A stretch of 64,000 bases of DNA from Globomyces pollinis-pini (taxonomy: Eukaryota > Chytridiomycota > Chytridiomycetes > Rhizophydiales > Globomycetaceae): the NCBI GenBank assembly GCA_025399215.1, contig MU621114.1, positions 46,999 to 110,998 on the forward strand, given 5' to 3'. Position numbers and translations under genes: made by a program. Below are positions 43,685 through 54,800 of the stretch, piece by piece. How positions within the stretch are numbered: the stretch's first letter is position 1; each line of letters begins with the position of its first letter. The notes below the pieces were generated by a model. It did no database searches. It saw only the letters and a list, made by a program, of their open reading frames with translations, and was not told where the DNA came from.

Positions 43685-45454
43685 TTATCCTCTTTTGGTT
43701 AGAATCAAAGGCAACCCATTCTTTAATCCATGAGTCAAACTGGTCACAAACTCAAGATTGCTTCCTGGTACAATTTGAAAATTGTATCGCTTTACAAATT
43801 CAATCAATACCACCTGCCAATTAAAAAGGTAAACTTACTTTTGTTTCAATGAGTGCCATCTTTTGTCCAATGCAGTTATGTGGACCATCTCCGAAAGGTA
43901 GAAAGGCTCCAGCAACAACAGGCTGTGTCCATCGATCAGGATTGAATTCTAATGGATCTGTATAATACTCTTCTGATAAGTGAATCGCTCCAATGTAAAG
44001 ACTAAATCTGGTTCCTTTTGGAAATTCATACCCCATAACGGTTGTGGTTTTGGTGTTTGTTCTTCCAAGATTTCCCACAATTGATTGCAACCTTTGTGAT
44101 TCTCTAACTACAGAGTCCTTTCATCGATTAGAAAAAAGAAAAGTCACTTACAAGATATCTATCGTTAGTTGTGCACAAAAGTACTTCAGCTTTGGTAAAG
44201 TGTCCAATATAGATGCTTCGTCAAGATTAACTGTATGAACCTCCTCATACAGTTTCTCTAAAGCCTTGGGATTTTTGGTCAGGTTATAGATCGTCGTAGT
44301 CAAAGTATTTGATGTAGTTCTATCTGTTAAGAATATCATCATACTCATGACCAGCTAGGAAAAATCCCAAAAGTTCACCAATAATCTCTTCTTCCGACAT
44401 CAACCCCTTCTCATTAGATAAGAGTAATCGATGTAGGACATTCATGTTGAAGCCCTCTGGCATTTCTTTCAAGTCTTCACGACCTTTGACAATCAAACGA
44501 TGAAGGTATTCATGAACATTTTTTCGGGCCAGCGCAACCTTTGGAGATTTGAGTCCTGCACCAAAGTAATTCCATAAGAATTCGGGAATGAAAAATCTCT
44601 GATTGTGAGTTGAATGTCATTTACAGATGGAATCACATCAATTGAAATAGCATCCAAATCTTCCCATCGCTAAAGTTCAATAACAGTAAATCAAAATACT
44701 GAACATTTATCCGACCCAATACTTTGCACAGATCCAAGAGATTCACCAAAAGCAACTTTTGCAATAATATCCAGAGTAATACATGTGAAGATGGTGTAAA
44801 TATCAACTTCAAAAGTTTTGCTTTTCATGAATGTTTGGTCCCAAATCGCGTTCAATTCTTGCATTGCGTTTAATGAGACTATTGAAGCATGCTTTAAATG
44901 AGATGGACCAAACGCTGGCTGAAGTAGTTTTCGATGTCTCTTCCATCGTTCGCTTGTTGGATAAACAAACAATGCATGATCCAAAAGACCACTAAAATTT
45001 GTCAGTTAAATTATCATACCTCACTTTACTCTCAAACATATCATCTCTCGCAAAGGTGTCAGTTTCAGTCAACATGCGCTTCACTTCTGCTGCCTCAGAA
45101 ACCACAACCATTGGTCTAGATCTACACTTTAATAATCACTATTTTTACGAAAAGATTCCAGGTACTCTAAATATCTTTCCATACTTTGCTCTGTATTCTT
45201 TGAAAACTACGTGTGACTTTCCAGTCAAGAACAAACTATAACGTGAGGATATGAATGTTATACGGTAGTTTAGCAACATTCCCTACAATCGGAAGTCCTT
45301 TTGGACCAGGTAGTCTTGGAGATGGTCCAACATACCAATTCCACAAGTAGATCGTTCCACCTATTACCGCAGCGTATGATGTAATTTGTTTCCAATTAAG
45401 ATTGGACCAATCGATATCAATATTTTTGAGTGTTAATGGAATGCTTAGTTCCAT
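43685..45454 (-). CDS. cytochrome P450, copy 1
   Basis: Membrane-anchored P450 monooxygenase. N-terminal anchor (ITSYAAVIGGTIYLWNWY) and proline hinge (LPGPKGLPIVGN), ERWKRHRKLLQPAFGPSHL (helix C), I-helix FLAGHETTSNTLTTTIYNL after removal of a 25-nt intron at AGHE|TT, ESQRLQS (ExxR), FNPDRW (PERF region) and heme loop FLPFGDGPHNCIGQ with the Cys ligand. Several further introns of about 25-35 nt are present; I did not fix every boundary. The C-terminus ends GLKNGLPLILTKRG. Substrate unknown; the closest neighbour is the tandem copy upstream. The promoter holds a GC-rich repeat array. Confidence 0.92.
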
Positions 45455-45535
45455 TTTCGAAAAGAGTTAGAAAGTGTCTGTGCTGTCTGATCGACAATGT
45501 ACACAAACTATGGAAAATTAACGGCCTTTATCTAC

Positions 45536-45622
45536 CCGAGTCGGGCTAACTATCTTTCCGAGTCGGTGATTCAGTCCGGCAGTAATAGAGCACCGGACCG
45601 GTAGTAATAGAGCACCGGACCG
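45536..45622 (-). promoter_or_regulatory. CGG/CCG half-site array upstream of P450 copy 1
   Basis: Two identical CCGAGTCGG sites (45536-45544, 45558-45566) and two CGGACCG sites (45594-45600, 45616-45622) within 90 bases of otherwise AT-rich DNA, about 80-170 bases before the ATG. Paired CGG triplets are the typical targets of dimeric Zn2Cys6 regulators, so this is a candidate regulator-binding region. Confidence 0.5.
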
Positions 45623-45641
45623 GTAGTAATAGAGTACCAAA
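45576..45641 (+). repeat. 22-nt tandem repeat, 3 copies
   Basis: Copies 45576-45597, 45598-45619 and 45620-45641 of CCGG[CT]AGTAATAGAG followed by CACCGGA or TACCAAA. The first two are nearly identical, the third has drifted at its end. Confidence 0.85.
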
Positions 45642-45726
45642 CTGGTACTCTCTTATTCGTTATTAAATTACGCGATATTCATATTTAAATACGAAAGCAA
45701 GAACTATATTTGAAAATGTAAAAAAA

Positions 45727-47502
45727 TCAGGATCTTTTGGAAATCAGAAGAGGAAGTCCACCTTTTAATCCATGGGTGATCGTTGTCTCAAATTGAATTT
45801 TAGTCCCTTCGATCATCTCAAAGTTATATCGCTTGATAAACTCGATTAAAATAACCTTGGGTAAGTTGTTTAGTTTACCTTCGTTTCGATCAATGCCATT
45901 TTTTGACCGATACAATTGTGGGGTCCGTCCCCGAATGGTAAGAATGTTCCTACTTCAATCGGCTTTAACCATCTGTCAGGATTAAACGTTAGTGGATCTT
46001 CGTAATATTCTTCAGACAAATGTATTCCTCGAAGATAAACATTGAAACGAGTGCCCTTTGGAAAATCGTGACCTAATACAGTCACAGGTTGGCTACTTAT
46101 TCTTCCTAAAGATCCAACCACTGAATGCAATCTTTGCGACTCGCAGATAACATTGTCCTTAAAGTGAACTAACAGAATAAATACCAAATATCTAGCAATT
46201 AGTAGACAGACAATAATACTTCAAAGTTGATAATGTTTCTATAATCGACCCATTGTTAAAATCAACGTCTTTGATCTCTTCATACAGCTTTTTTAACACT
46301 TTCGGATTCTGAGTTAGATTAAGCATTAACGTTGTTAAAGTAGCAGACGTAGTTCTAAATCATTAGAACACAAAGTTACTCATGTCCTGCCAAGAAAAAT
46401 CCAAGTAATTCACCTATAATCTCATCTTCCGTCATAATTCCTTTGTCATTTGATAAGAGTAATCGATGGAGCATGTTCATGTTACAATCGCCATTAATGG
46501 ATTCCACCTCCTTTCGACCCTTTTCGATCAATTCATGTAAGAAGTCATGAATTCGCTTTCGAGGCTCTGAAACAGCTGGGGAAGTGATAGAGACACCAAA
46601 AACTTTCCAAAGAAACGATGGAAGTATTGATCTCTAAAGCATAAGCCAGCACAATGTATTTACCAATAATAGTACATCAGTTGTGATCGCGTCCAAGTCT
46701 TTCCAGCGCTACCGTCAATACATAGAACAGTTACTGTATATTTTCCAGATGCTAAGCCTTGAACAGAACCAAGAGACTCCCCAAACGCAACTTTAGCACT
46801 GTTACGGTTACTCTAAAATGTCTTCTTACATTATATCCAACGTCATGCAGGTAAAAACAGTAAATACGTCCTCTTGGATAGTTTCTTTACTTAGAAACTT
46901 TTCGTCCCATATATGACTCACGTCTCTTGTTGAGTTTAAAGAGACTTGTGCTGCATGGCGTAAATGTGATGGCCCAAATGCTGGTTGAATAAGCTTTCGA
47001 TGTTTTTTCCAAAGCGCACTGGTAGGATAAACGAACAACGCATGATCCAGCAGACCTCTATACTAATTAGCTCCATCCCACTTACGTCATCATCTTTTCA
47101 AAGACTTCATCTCGTTGAAACTTGTCGACTTCAGTCAGCATACGTTTTGCTTCAATTGGATCAGACACTACGACAGACGAGTTTAAACTACTAATCAACG
47201 ATTGAATTCCTACGAAAATAATCCCGGTAATAGATACATTTTGCCATACTTCTGTTTTAATTGTAGAAAGTATTCGTGGGTGGTTCGTCTCGAGAGTGGA
47301 CTAAGGAAGTGAATGCATCATTGAAATACATTAATATGGATATATTTCCCAGAATTGGAAATCCTCGTGGGCCAGGTAAATTGTTATTGAATAATCGTAA
47401 CCATTTCCAAGCGTACACACAACCAGCAGTTAATCCAGCAATCCAAAGAATGTCCTTCCCTATCGCATAAAATGAGTCAGGTAAATTGTCCATCAAATTC
47501 AT
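45727..47502 (-). CDS. cytochrome P450, copy 2
   Basis: Paralogue of the downstream P450. N-terminal anchor (DILWIAGLTAGCVYAWKWL), hinge LPGPRGFPILGN, ALWKKHRKLIQPAFGPSHL, I-helix FLAGHETTSATLTTLMLNL, ESQRLHSVVGSLGR (ExxR), FNPDRW and heme loop FLPFGDGPHNCIGQ. The C-terminus ends LPLLISKRS. A 25-nt intron interrupts AGHE|TT exactly as in copy 1, and the gap between the copies is 272 bases, indicating a tandem duplication. The intron set is otherwise only partly resolved. ATG 47500-47502, TGA 45727-45729. Confidence 0.92.
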
Positions 47503-47623
47503 TTATGGTTTTGAAGTACAAGGTAAAAACAACTCAAATTGGTTCAAACTGATCGATCAGGGACTTGTGACTAAGTACACTAAATACCCGCTTAATGAAT
47601 ATTGTATGATATAATATATTAAA

Positions 47624-48085
47624 CTATTCTTTTTCATTCATTTTAGCTTTCAGATCATCTGTAATATAAAAATGGGGACTATTTGGATATTTTCGAGGTG
47701 GTTCATTTCCTGGTGAAGAAATGGTGCATTTTACCCAAGTTCCTAGTGGTGTTATATCCAAATCTAAGTTGAATTAATGAATTTAAAATACGATTAGACA
47801 TTCCAAAAAAGAAGTCGTCCATATAACGAGCACATCGATGCGGTTTAATATTTTCCATATTCTTTTGAAATGTTCCATATCCGTACAGTGAATCCAATCT
47901 ATAATGTTAGAAATATTTGGTGAATGAATTGAATTGAGTCCATTGAATCAGTGATTTTAAAATATTTCATACTTTTCCCTTCTAACATTCATTATTCTGT
48001 TATATTCCTTTCTAGCTTCTGCAGGAGTCATTTTTTGAACTTGTTCAAATGTTGGAACATCAGAATTATCACTGACTTGTATCAT
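47624..48085 (-). CDS. hypothetical protein (119 aa)
   Basis: Three exons with introns 47899-47972 (74 nt) and 47764-47791 (28 nt) give 119 residues: MIQVSDNSDVPTFEQVQ, TPAEARKEYNRIMNVRREK, LDSLYGYGTFQKNMENIKPH, RCARYMDDFFFGMSNHLDIT, then GTWVKCTISSPGNEPPRKYP and an acidic/Lys C-terminus. The frame continues upstream of the ATG to about 48154 (FFQWLITEWELNSFQFRIFL), so a first exon may be missing. No domain recognised. Two splices that each restore a natural-looking frame support it. Confidence 0.5.
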
Positions 48086-48356
48086 GTGTGGAAGAAAAAT
48101 TCTAAACTGGAATGAGTTTAGTTCCCATTCAGTTATAAGCCATTGAAAGAACAAGATAAAAGTATAAGAAATGCAAGCATATTTTGCTTATGGTAACAAC
48201 GGTTAAATGCCCAATTGATTTTTATATTGGGACACTACTGATTGGACAAACTGGGATCGCTATGTCAGCAAATGAATCCCAAATCAGCTCATATAAGGTC
48301 TTGGCCATCATAGTAATTGAATACACGTCATTCTTTTCAGTTTTACAATCAACGAG

Positions 48357-50006
48357 ATGGCTCACAATTTGGAAGAAGATGAAATTGGGATATTGAATAA
48401 CGCAGAAGGAATCGCAGGCAAGAATATGGTGAGGGCAGAATCATCGATATTGAGTGTTGAAAACGTTGGGACACATAGAAAGTTAAAGGCAAGACATATT
48501 CAAATGATTGCGATTGGAGGAACCATTGGAACAGGCCTCTTTCTTGGTAGTGGAAAAACTTTGGCTTTGATTGGTCCATTAGGAACGTTATTAACGTTTT
48601 TACTGGCTGGAATTATAGTGTTCTGTGTGATTATGTCCCTTGGTAAATATTTAAATCACAATAAATTAACAATTGTAGGTGAGATGGCTACCATGATTCC
48701 TGTCACTGGATCGTTTAACGAATACGTAGCGAGATTTCATAGCCCTGCGTTAGGATTCACATCTGCTTGGGCATATTGGTTCAATTGGGCAATGACGTTA
48801 CCCATTGAAATACAAGCTTGTGGAGATTTCTTGGGATTTTGGTTCCCAAAAGTACCCCCAATTCAATTTTATATGATACTCTTATTGGTTTTACTCATGA
48901 TTAATTTGTTTACTGTGTCTGGATTCGGAGAAGTTGAATATTGGCTTAGCTTGATGAAAATTGTTGCTATTTTGATATTTATTATTGCTGGATTGTATCT
49001 TGTAATGGACCAAAACTTGGGATTCAAAAACTATGATGCCAATGGTGGCCCATTTGCCGGTCAAGGATTTTGGGGCATTGTAGCTGCTCTTCCTAATGCA
49101 GTCTTTGCTTTTGGTGGGACTGAATTAGTTGGTATTACTGCAGGGGAAGCTGCTAATCCCAGAAAGAGTGTGCCAGCAGCAATTAAGGGTACTTTTTGGA
49201 GAATTATGATCTTTTATATACTCAGCATCTTTACCATGGGATTGGCGCTTCCTTCAAACTATGCTTCAGGTATGGGTGACTCAAATAAAGATGTTCTGGG
49301 GTCACCATTTGTTGCAGTGATGGAAATTGCGAATATTCCTGGTGCAGCACATTTCATCAATTTCATTGCGTTTGTGGCAGTTTTCTCAGCTGGAAATTCT
49401 TCTTTATATGCGTCATCTCGAACAATGATGTCTTTATGTCAAAAAGGGTATGGTCCAAGCATTTTGTCTGGAATAAACAAATCGGGAGTTCCAGTTCTTC
49501 AGCTTTTCATATCAGCTTCTTTTGGATTAATCACAATTTTGACTACAGTAGTTGGAGTTGGAGTCATTTTTCAATGGTTAATGAGCCTAGTTGGAAATCT
49601 CATTGGCGTATCTTGGCTATTCATTTCCATCGCACATATATATTTCCGCAAAGCATATGCTGCGCAAGGATATAAATTAGAAAATCTGCCTTATCAATCT
49701 CCTATAGGGACAGTCGGAGACTATGTAGCACTGTTTTTCAATGGCTTTGTCCTTGTTTTTGCTGGAATAACCCCATACGTAATGGGTAAACCGTTTGATT
49801 TGCTGGAATGTGCTTCAAATTATATGTATTTATTCCCTTTGATTGTGCTTTACAGTGTTGGTGTGTACAAATATGGATATCATATTGTGCCATCAGAGAA
49901 AGTCGATTTACAAACTGGTCATGTTGGACTGCACGACATGGAGTATGAAATGGAGGCTATAGAATCGACCTCTATGTTTGGTAAAGTGGTGGATTGGATA
50001 TCTTGA
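48357..50006 (+). CDS. amino-acid permease, YAT family, copy 2
   Basis: 537 residues after removing a 36-nt intron at 48643-48678. Same family landmarks as copy 1: ARHIQMIAIGGTIGTGLFLG, SLGEMATMIPVTGSFNEYVA, FAFGGTELVGITAGEAANPR and GNSSLYASSRTMMS, about 12 hydrophobic segments. The intron is a multiple of three, has no stop, and would insert KYLNHNKLTIVG-like residues in the middle of the invariant MSLGEMA motif if left in; copies 1 and 3 have no intron there, so it was gained here or lost twice. Probably plasma membrane. Confidence 0.95.
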   Translation: MAHNLEEDEIGILNNAEGIAGKNMVRAESSILSVENVGTHRKLKARHIQMIAIGGTIGTGLFLGSGKTLALIGPLGTLLTFLLAGIIVFCVIMSLGKYLNHNKLTIVGEMATMIPVTGSFNEYVARFHSPALGFTSAWAYWFNWAMTLPIEIQACGDFLGFWFPKVPPIQFYMILLLVLLMINLFTVSGFGEVEYWLSLMKIVAILIFIIAGLYLVMDQNLGFKNYDANGGPFAGQGFWGIVAALPNAVFAFGGTELVGITAGEAANPRKSVPAAIKGTFWRIMIFYILSIFTMGLALPSNYASGMGDSNKDVLGSPFVAVMEIANIPGAAHFINFIAFVAVFSAGNSSLYASSRTMMSLCQKGYGPSILSGINKSGVPVLQLFISASFGLITILTTVVGVGVIFQWLMSLVGNLIGVSWLFISIAHIYFRKAYAAQGYKLENLPYQSPIGTVGDYVALFFNGFVLVFAGITPYVMGKPFDLLECASNYMYLFPLIVLYSVGVYKYGYHIVPSEKVDLQTGHVGLHDMEYEMEAIESTSMFGKVVDWIS

Positions 50007-50220
50007 TTTTGTTCTTGTTCAATATATGTTTTTTTTTCAACATTTTCTGAATGTTAGGTTAAATATTAGTTATTCTTTTATCAATTGCTACTACTTATGC
50101 TTTATTTAAGAAACTATGTTTTGTGGAATCTCTTACCAATTGGAGAAATACACACGAAATTAACCTTGAAGGTGGCGTTAAGCTTTTGTTGACAAATCAA
50201 CTCAAGGAAATCCATTCTCA

Positions 50221-51176
50221 ATGTCTAAACCATGCGCTAGTCTTCCGTTGGATATAGCCTATATGATTTCAAAGCATCTAACACTTAACGACTATCATAA
50301 TTTTCGCTTTGCAAGTATTACACATAACTTAGCAACATTACCTACGCTTACTTGGGAAGCTTATGAGGAATCTGCTAAAGATGGAAAAAATAGGAAAGAT
50401 TCTAAACATCAAGACTTATCTAAAGTTATGAAGCCAGAATTGACTTTTATTGACAGCCATCGTCTAAACAGGTATTTAATACGTATTTATTTACCTTTAG
50501 ACTTAACTGCCATCACCAGCATACCTTGGTCAATCGAGTTCTTACCGAACGTCCTTCTAGTATATCAGATGCTGTCAAAATTCGAATCTTTCGTCGGACT
50601 GTAAATAAAGGATGGAATAATACTTTCCATATTCTATTAAAACACACAGATGTAGCTAAATGTATAACTAATTCTGAACTGTTACGGATTGCTGCACAAA
50701 ATGGAAACGTGGATATTTTCCAAACATTGCATGAATTCCCACTTGTAAATCCTGCAGAGGAACACAATGAAACACTTCGTATAGCTTCTAAGAATGGGCA
50801 TCTTGATATCTTACGTGTATTATTGAAAGATGAACGATGTAACCCAGCAGACAACGATAATGAAGCAATTATACAAGCATCAACTCATGGTCATCATTTA
50901 TGCGTTAAATTATTGTTGAACGACCCTAGGACAAATCCTGCTGCTAGACTCAATCTGGCGTTACGTAATGCCGCCAAGTCAAATAAAATACAATCAGCAG
51001 CAGTTCTATTAAGGAGTGCAAGAGTTAGGCAATTACATAAGCAATTATTGTCACAAAATGCAAACTCAAGGACTGATAGTAGGACTATGGCAATCATCAG
51101 AGAGACCCAGAGAGCACAACAGATCTACCAAATGATCAAGTCTGAAAGGCAATCCTTCCATCACGATCAAGATTAG
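50221..51176 (+). CDS. F-box-like ankyrin-repeat protein
   Basis: 308 residues, one intron at 50472-50500 (29 nt). The N-terminus LPLDIAYMISKHLTLNDYHN resembles an F-box (LPxDIxxxIxxxL), suggesting recruitment to an SCF ubiquitin ligase. Four ankyrin-like repeats follow: NSELLRIAAQNGNVDIFQTL, NETLRIASKNGHLDILRVLL, NEAIIQASTHGHHLCVKLLL and NLALRNAAKSNKIQSAAVLL, each closing with an N/DP(A/R)-type turn as in the DPRxNPAxxxN ankyrin variety. The C-terminal tail is basic and Gln-rich. Substrate unknown. Confidence 0.75.
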
Positions 51177-51204
51177 GATCTATCCTACCTTGAAACTACT
51201 GATT

Positions 51205-51471
51205 TTATATATCTGACCAATAAAACCCCCTTTTAAGCAAAGAGTTTGGCGTAAACACCTGATTTCGTAGGTCAGCACCGGTTAAACTGTTAAGAGCGGA
51301 TACAATGTGGGTTATCAAGTAGATTTCGTCACCTGAGTAGTAGTCGTAACCTCGTGCACTATATCCAAGACATTTTGTGAAGCAAATGAAAATATCGTAC
51401 TGTTAGTTTCTTGGCAATACAACTATGATAGCCTAGATATTCAGCAATTGATTTACATCATGAGTCATCAT
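51205..51471 (-). CDS. possible small gene antisense to the ankyrin gene's 3' flank
   Basis: From ATG 51469-51471, removing two 24-nt introns (51433-51456, 51400-51423) gives 72 residues: MMTHDAIIYDIFICFTKCLG then YSARGYDYYSGDEIYLITHI and VSALNSLTGADLRNQ, ending at TAA 51205-51207. An alternative third intron after LRNQ would end at 51185. Composition is protein-like, but no domain is recognised, and 24-nt introns can be found by chance in AT-rich DNA. Could also be the 3' part of a longer or decayed gene. Confidence 0.3.
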
Positions 51472-51784
51472 AGGTAGGATATTCTGATTGTATCGCGGCT
51501 TCAAGGAGTTGATGAAAAAAGATGAGATTAAATTCGCGTGTAAATGTTTCACAGATGCAAATCTTACAATAAAAATCTACCAGATCGATCAATAAAAATA
51601 GGAAAAATATGAGACAAAGAGCAATAAAATATTTAAGTAGTAGATAAGCTTGAAATTTAGATTGTAGTCATTGATTTCCAGTTCAGAAATGAGTATCTAA
51701 AATACCTTGTGTGACAGTGGTTGTGACCCACATGTACGGCTGGCTTTTCAATCTCCATCAAATTGATCACCAATCATTCATTAA
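51472..51784. other. intergenic
   Basis: About 310 AT-rich bases upstream of the glutamate synthase leader. A frame rich in hydrophobic residues near 51480-51540 (minus) ends in a stop and is not convincing. Confidence 0.4.
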
Positions 51785-51823
51785 ATGCTGGAAAAATTGC
51801 AAAAATTCTTTACTAAACTTGAC

Positions 51824-51856
51824 GTAAGTCACAACACTCTTTGTAATTTACCATAG
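51824..51856 (+). other. GLT1: 5'-leader intron of glutamate synthase
   Basis: GTAAGT...ATAG, 33 nt, ending one base before the start codon. An ATG at 51785 upstream opens a short uORF that after splicing runs into the main start (stop TGA inside ATGACTGA). Confidence 0.55.
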
Positions 51857-51857
51857 G

Positions 51858-54800
51858 ATGACTGAAGAACAGAACAATCTGAGTTGGGCTGATAACCTAC
51901 CTCAAAAGCAAGGTTTATATGATCCAGAAAACGAAAAGGATGCTTGTGGTGTTGGGTTTATCTGTCACATTAAAGGTGATCGAAGACATGACTTGGTTCG
52001 AGATGCTAGGGGAATTCTCTGCAACATGACTCACAGAGGTGCTACTGGAGCAGATATCAGAGATGGGGATGGTGCTGGAGTAATGAGTGGGTAAGTGAAT
52101 TTGTTGACTTAACAATGTAGAATACCTCATGAGTTCTTATCCAAAGAGGCCCATAATGACTTTGGTGTTACTATTCCTCCAAGGGGAGAGTATGCTGTGG
52201 GTAATGTATTTTTCAACCCTGATGAGAACATCAGAGAAGAATGCAAGGCCCAATTTGAAGAAATTGCTCGTGATCTGGGTTTATTGGTACTATGCTGGCG
52301 TACAGTGCCTGTCCAGAGCCATATTCTTGGTCCTGTTTCCAAGTCCAAGGAACCTATGATCCTACAACCATTTATTGTGATGGCTTTTAGCAGATTAACA
52401 TCTGATAAAATGTCTACCACCTTTCAATCAAAAAATGCAGTGTTTGATGAAGCACTCTTTGAACGTCAATTGTACTTACTTCGAAAAAATGCCACTAGAA
52501 CTATCGGTTTAAAGAAATGGTTTTATATATGTTCCCTCTCCACCAAAAACATCATTTATAAAGGTCAATTGTCCCCTGTACAGGTTTACGAATATTTTGA
52601 TGATTTACGAAACATTGATTATAAGTCTCATTTCTGTTTGGTACACTCTCGTTTCTCAACAAATACATTCCCAAGTTGGGATCGAGCTCAGCCAATGAGA
52701 TGGTGTGCGCATAATGGTATGATTTTGTTGCTTCTAATGTGTCCAGGTGAAATTAATACTTTGAAAGGAAATAAAAATTGGATGAGAGCAAGAGAAGGAG
52801 TCATGAAGTCAAGCAAGTTTGACTCCCAATTAGAATCACTATATCCAATTGTCGAGGAAGGTGGTTCCGACTCTGCCGCTTTCGATAACGTATTAGAACT
52901 GCTTGTCATGAATGGCGCTGTTTCTCTTCCAGAGGCCGTAATGATGATGATTCCAGAAGCTTGGCAAAATCAAATAAACATGGAACCTGAGAAACGAGCA
53001 TTTTATGAATGGGCCGCTTGTTTAATGGAACCATGGGATGGACCAGCACTTTTTACTTTTAGTGACGGAAGATATGTGGGTGCCTCTCTTGATCGTAATG
53101 GACTTCGTCCTTGCCGTTTCTATATCACCAGTGACGATCTGATGATTTGCGCTTCCGAAGTAGGCACCATTTCTGTAGCTACAGATACGATTGTATCCAA
53201 GGGGCGATTAAAACCTGGAAAGATGCTTTTGGTTGACACAAAAGAAGGAAGAATTGTAGATGATCGTGAGTTGAAAATGAAGTTGTGTTCATCAAGACCA
53301 TTTGGCCAATGGATTGAAGATAATATGTTAACAATGATGCAAATTCACGAATGGGTTGCAAAGAATGGTGCTATGAGGACTCATATTTTGGATAACAATA
53401 GTTTAAGCCAAGATCGAAGACTGCAAGCATTTGGATTGACCATGGAACAAATTAGTATGCTCCTTGTGCCAATGGTAATAGCCCCTTTCATTAAATTTTA
53501 GGTGCAAGATGGAAAGGAAGGACTTGGTTCAATGGGAACTGATACACCTTTAGCATGTTTGTCTCGTAACCCACGTTTGATTTATGATTATTTCCGTCAG
53601 TTGTTTGCACAGGTTACTAACCCTCCTATTGATCCAATTCGTGAAGAAATAGTCATGTCATTGACTTGTTACATCGGACCTCAAGGAAACATTCTTGAAG
53701 TTGATCAATCTCAATGTAATCGACTTAGACTACCATCTCCAATTTTATCTATTGAAGACCTAAATTGTCTCAAGGATTTACAAAAGATTCAACCCAAATG
53801 GAATGTCGCAGTGATTGATATTACATATCCTAAGGAATTAGGTGTTGGAGGATACACTGCTGCACTTGATCTTGTATGTGCAAAAGTTTCTGAAGCAATT
53901 CAAGAAGGTTACAAGATTGCAATTCTCTCAGATGCCAATGTTTCTGCTGATCGAATCTCTCTTTCTGCAGCAATTGCTCTTGGTGGGGTTCACCACCATC
54001 TAGTAAGAAACAAGCAGCGATCGAAAATTGGATTGATTGTTGAAACTGGTGAAGCGAGAGAAGTTCATCACTTCTGTGTGTTGCTTGGATATGGTGCCGA
54101 TGCTATTTGCCCTTATCTTGCTTTTGAATCACTTTTCAAGCTTAATAGAGAAGGCCTTCTGAAGCAAAAGATGGATGAAGAAAAGATTGTTTATAACTTT
54201 TTAAAAGCCAGTAATGACGGTATTAAGAAGGTTATGTCTAAAATGGGTGTTTCCACTCTTCAATCATACAAAGGAGCACAAGTATTTGAAGCACTTGGAA
54301 TTGATATGCCTGTAATCAACAAATGCTTCTTTGGAACTGCTTCAAGAATTAAAGGTGTAGGATTTCATATTCTTGCCATGGATACCATTGCATTCCATGA
54401 ATTAGCCTGGCCAACGAGATCAACTGTAGCCCAAGATGTTTTGCCAGAGTATGGTGACTATCACTGGCGTAATGGAGGAGAAAGACATATCAATTCTCCA
54501 AATGCTATTGCTAACCTTCATGATGCTGTTCGTCGTGAAAATCTATCTGCATACGAGAAATATTCCCTTGAATCATTTGAAGAAATTAAAGCTTGCACAC
54601 TCCGTGGTTTGTTAGATTTCAATTTTGCCAAAGCTAAACCAATTCCATTGGAAGAAGTGGAACCTTGGACTGAAATCGTCAAACGTTTCTGCACTGGTGC
54701 AATGTCTTATGGGTCTATTTCTTTAGAAGCTCATTCAACCATTGCTGTCGCCATGAATAGACTGAAAGGGAAGAGTAACACCGGAGAAGGTGGAGAAGAT

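Noticed and set aside
45576..45641. Short spaced repeats considered as a CRISPR-like array
   Set aside because: Contiguous 22-nt tandem repeat without spacers, in a eukaryotic promoter.
48107..48180. Signal-peptide-like exon (MLAFLILLS...) for the hypothetical gene at 47624-48085
   Set aside because: The only GT donor leaves the wrong phase and creates a stop; total coding length is a multiple of three only when starting at 48085.
52688..52909. Minus-strand ORF inside glutamate synthase
   Set aside because: Antisense to a highly conserved coding region; no independent support.
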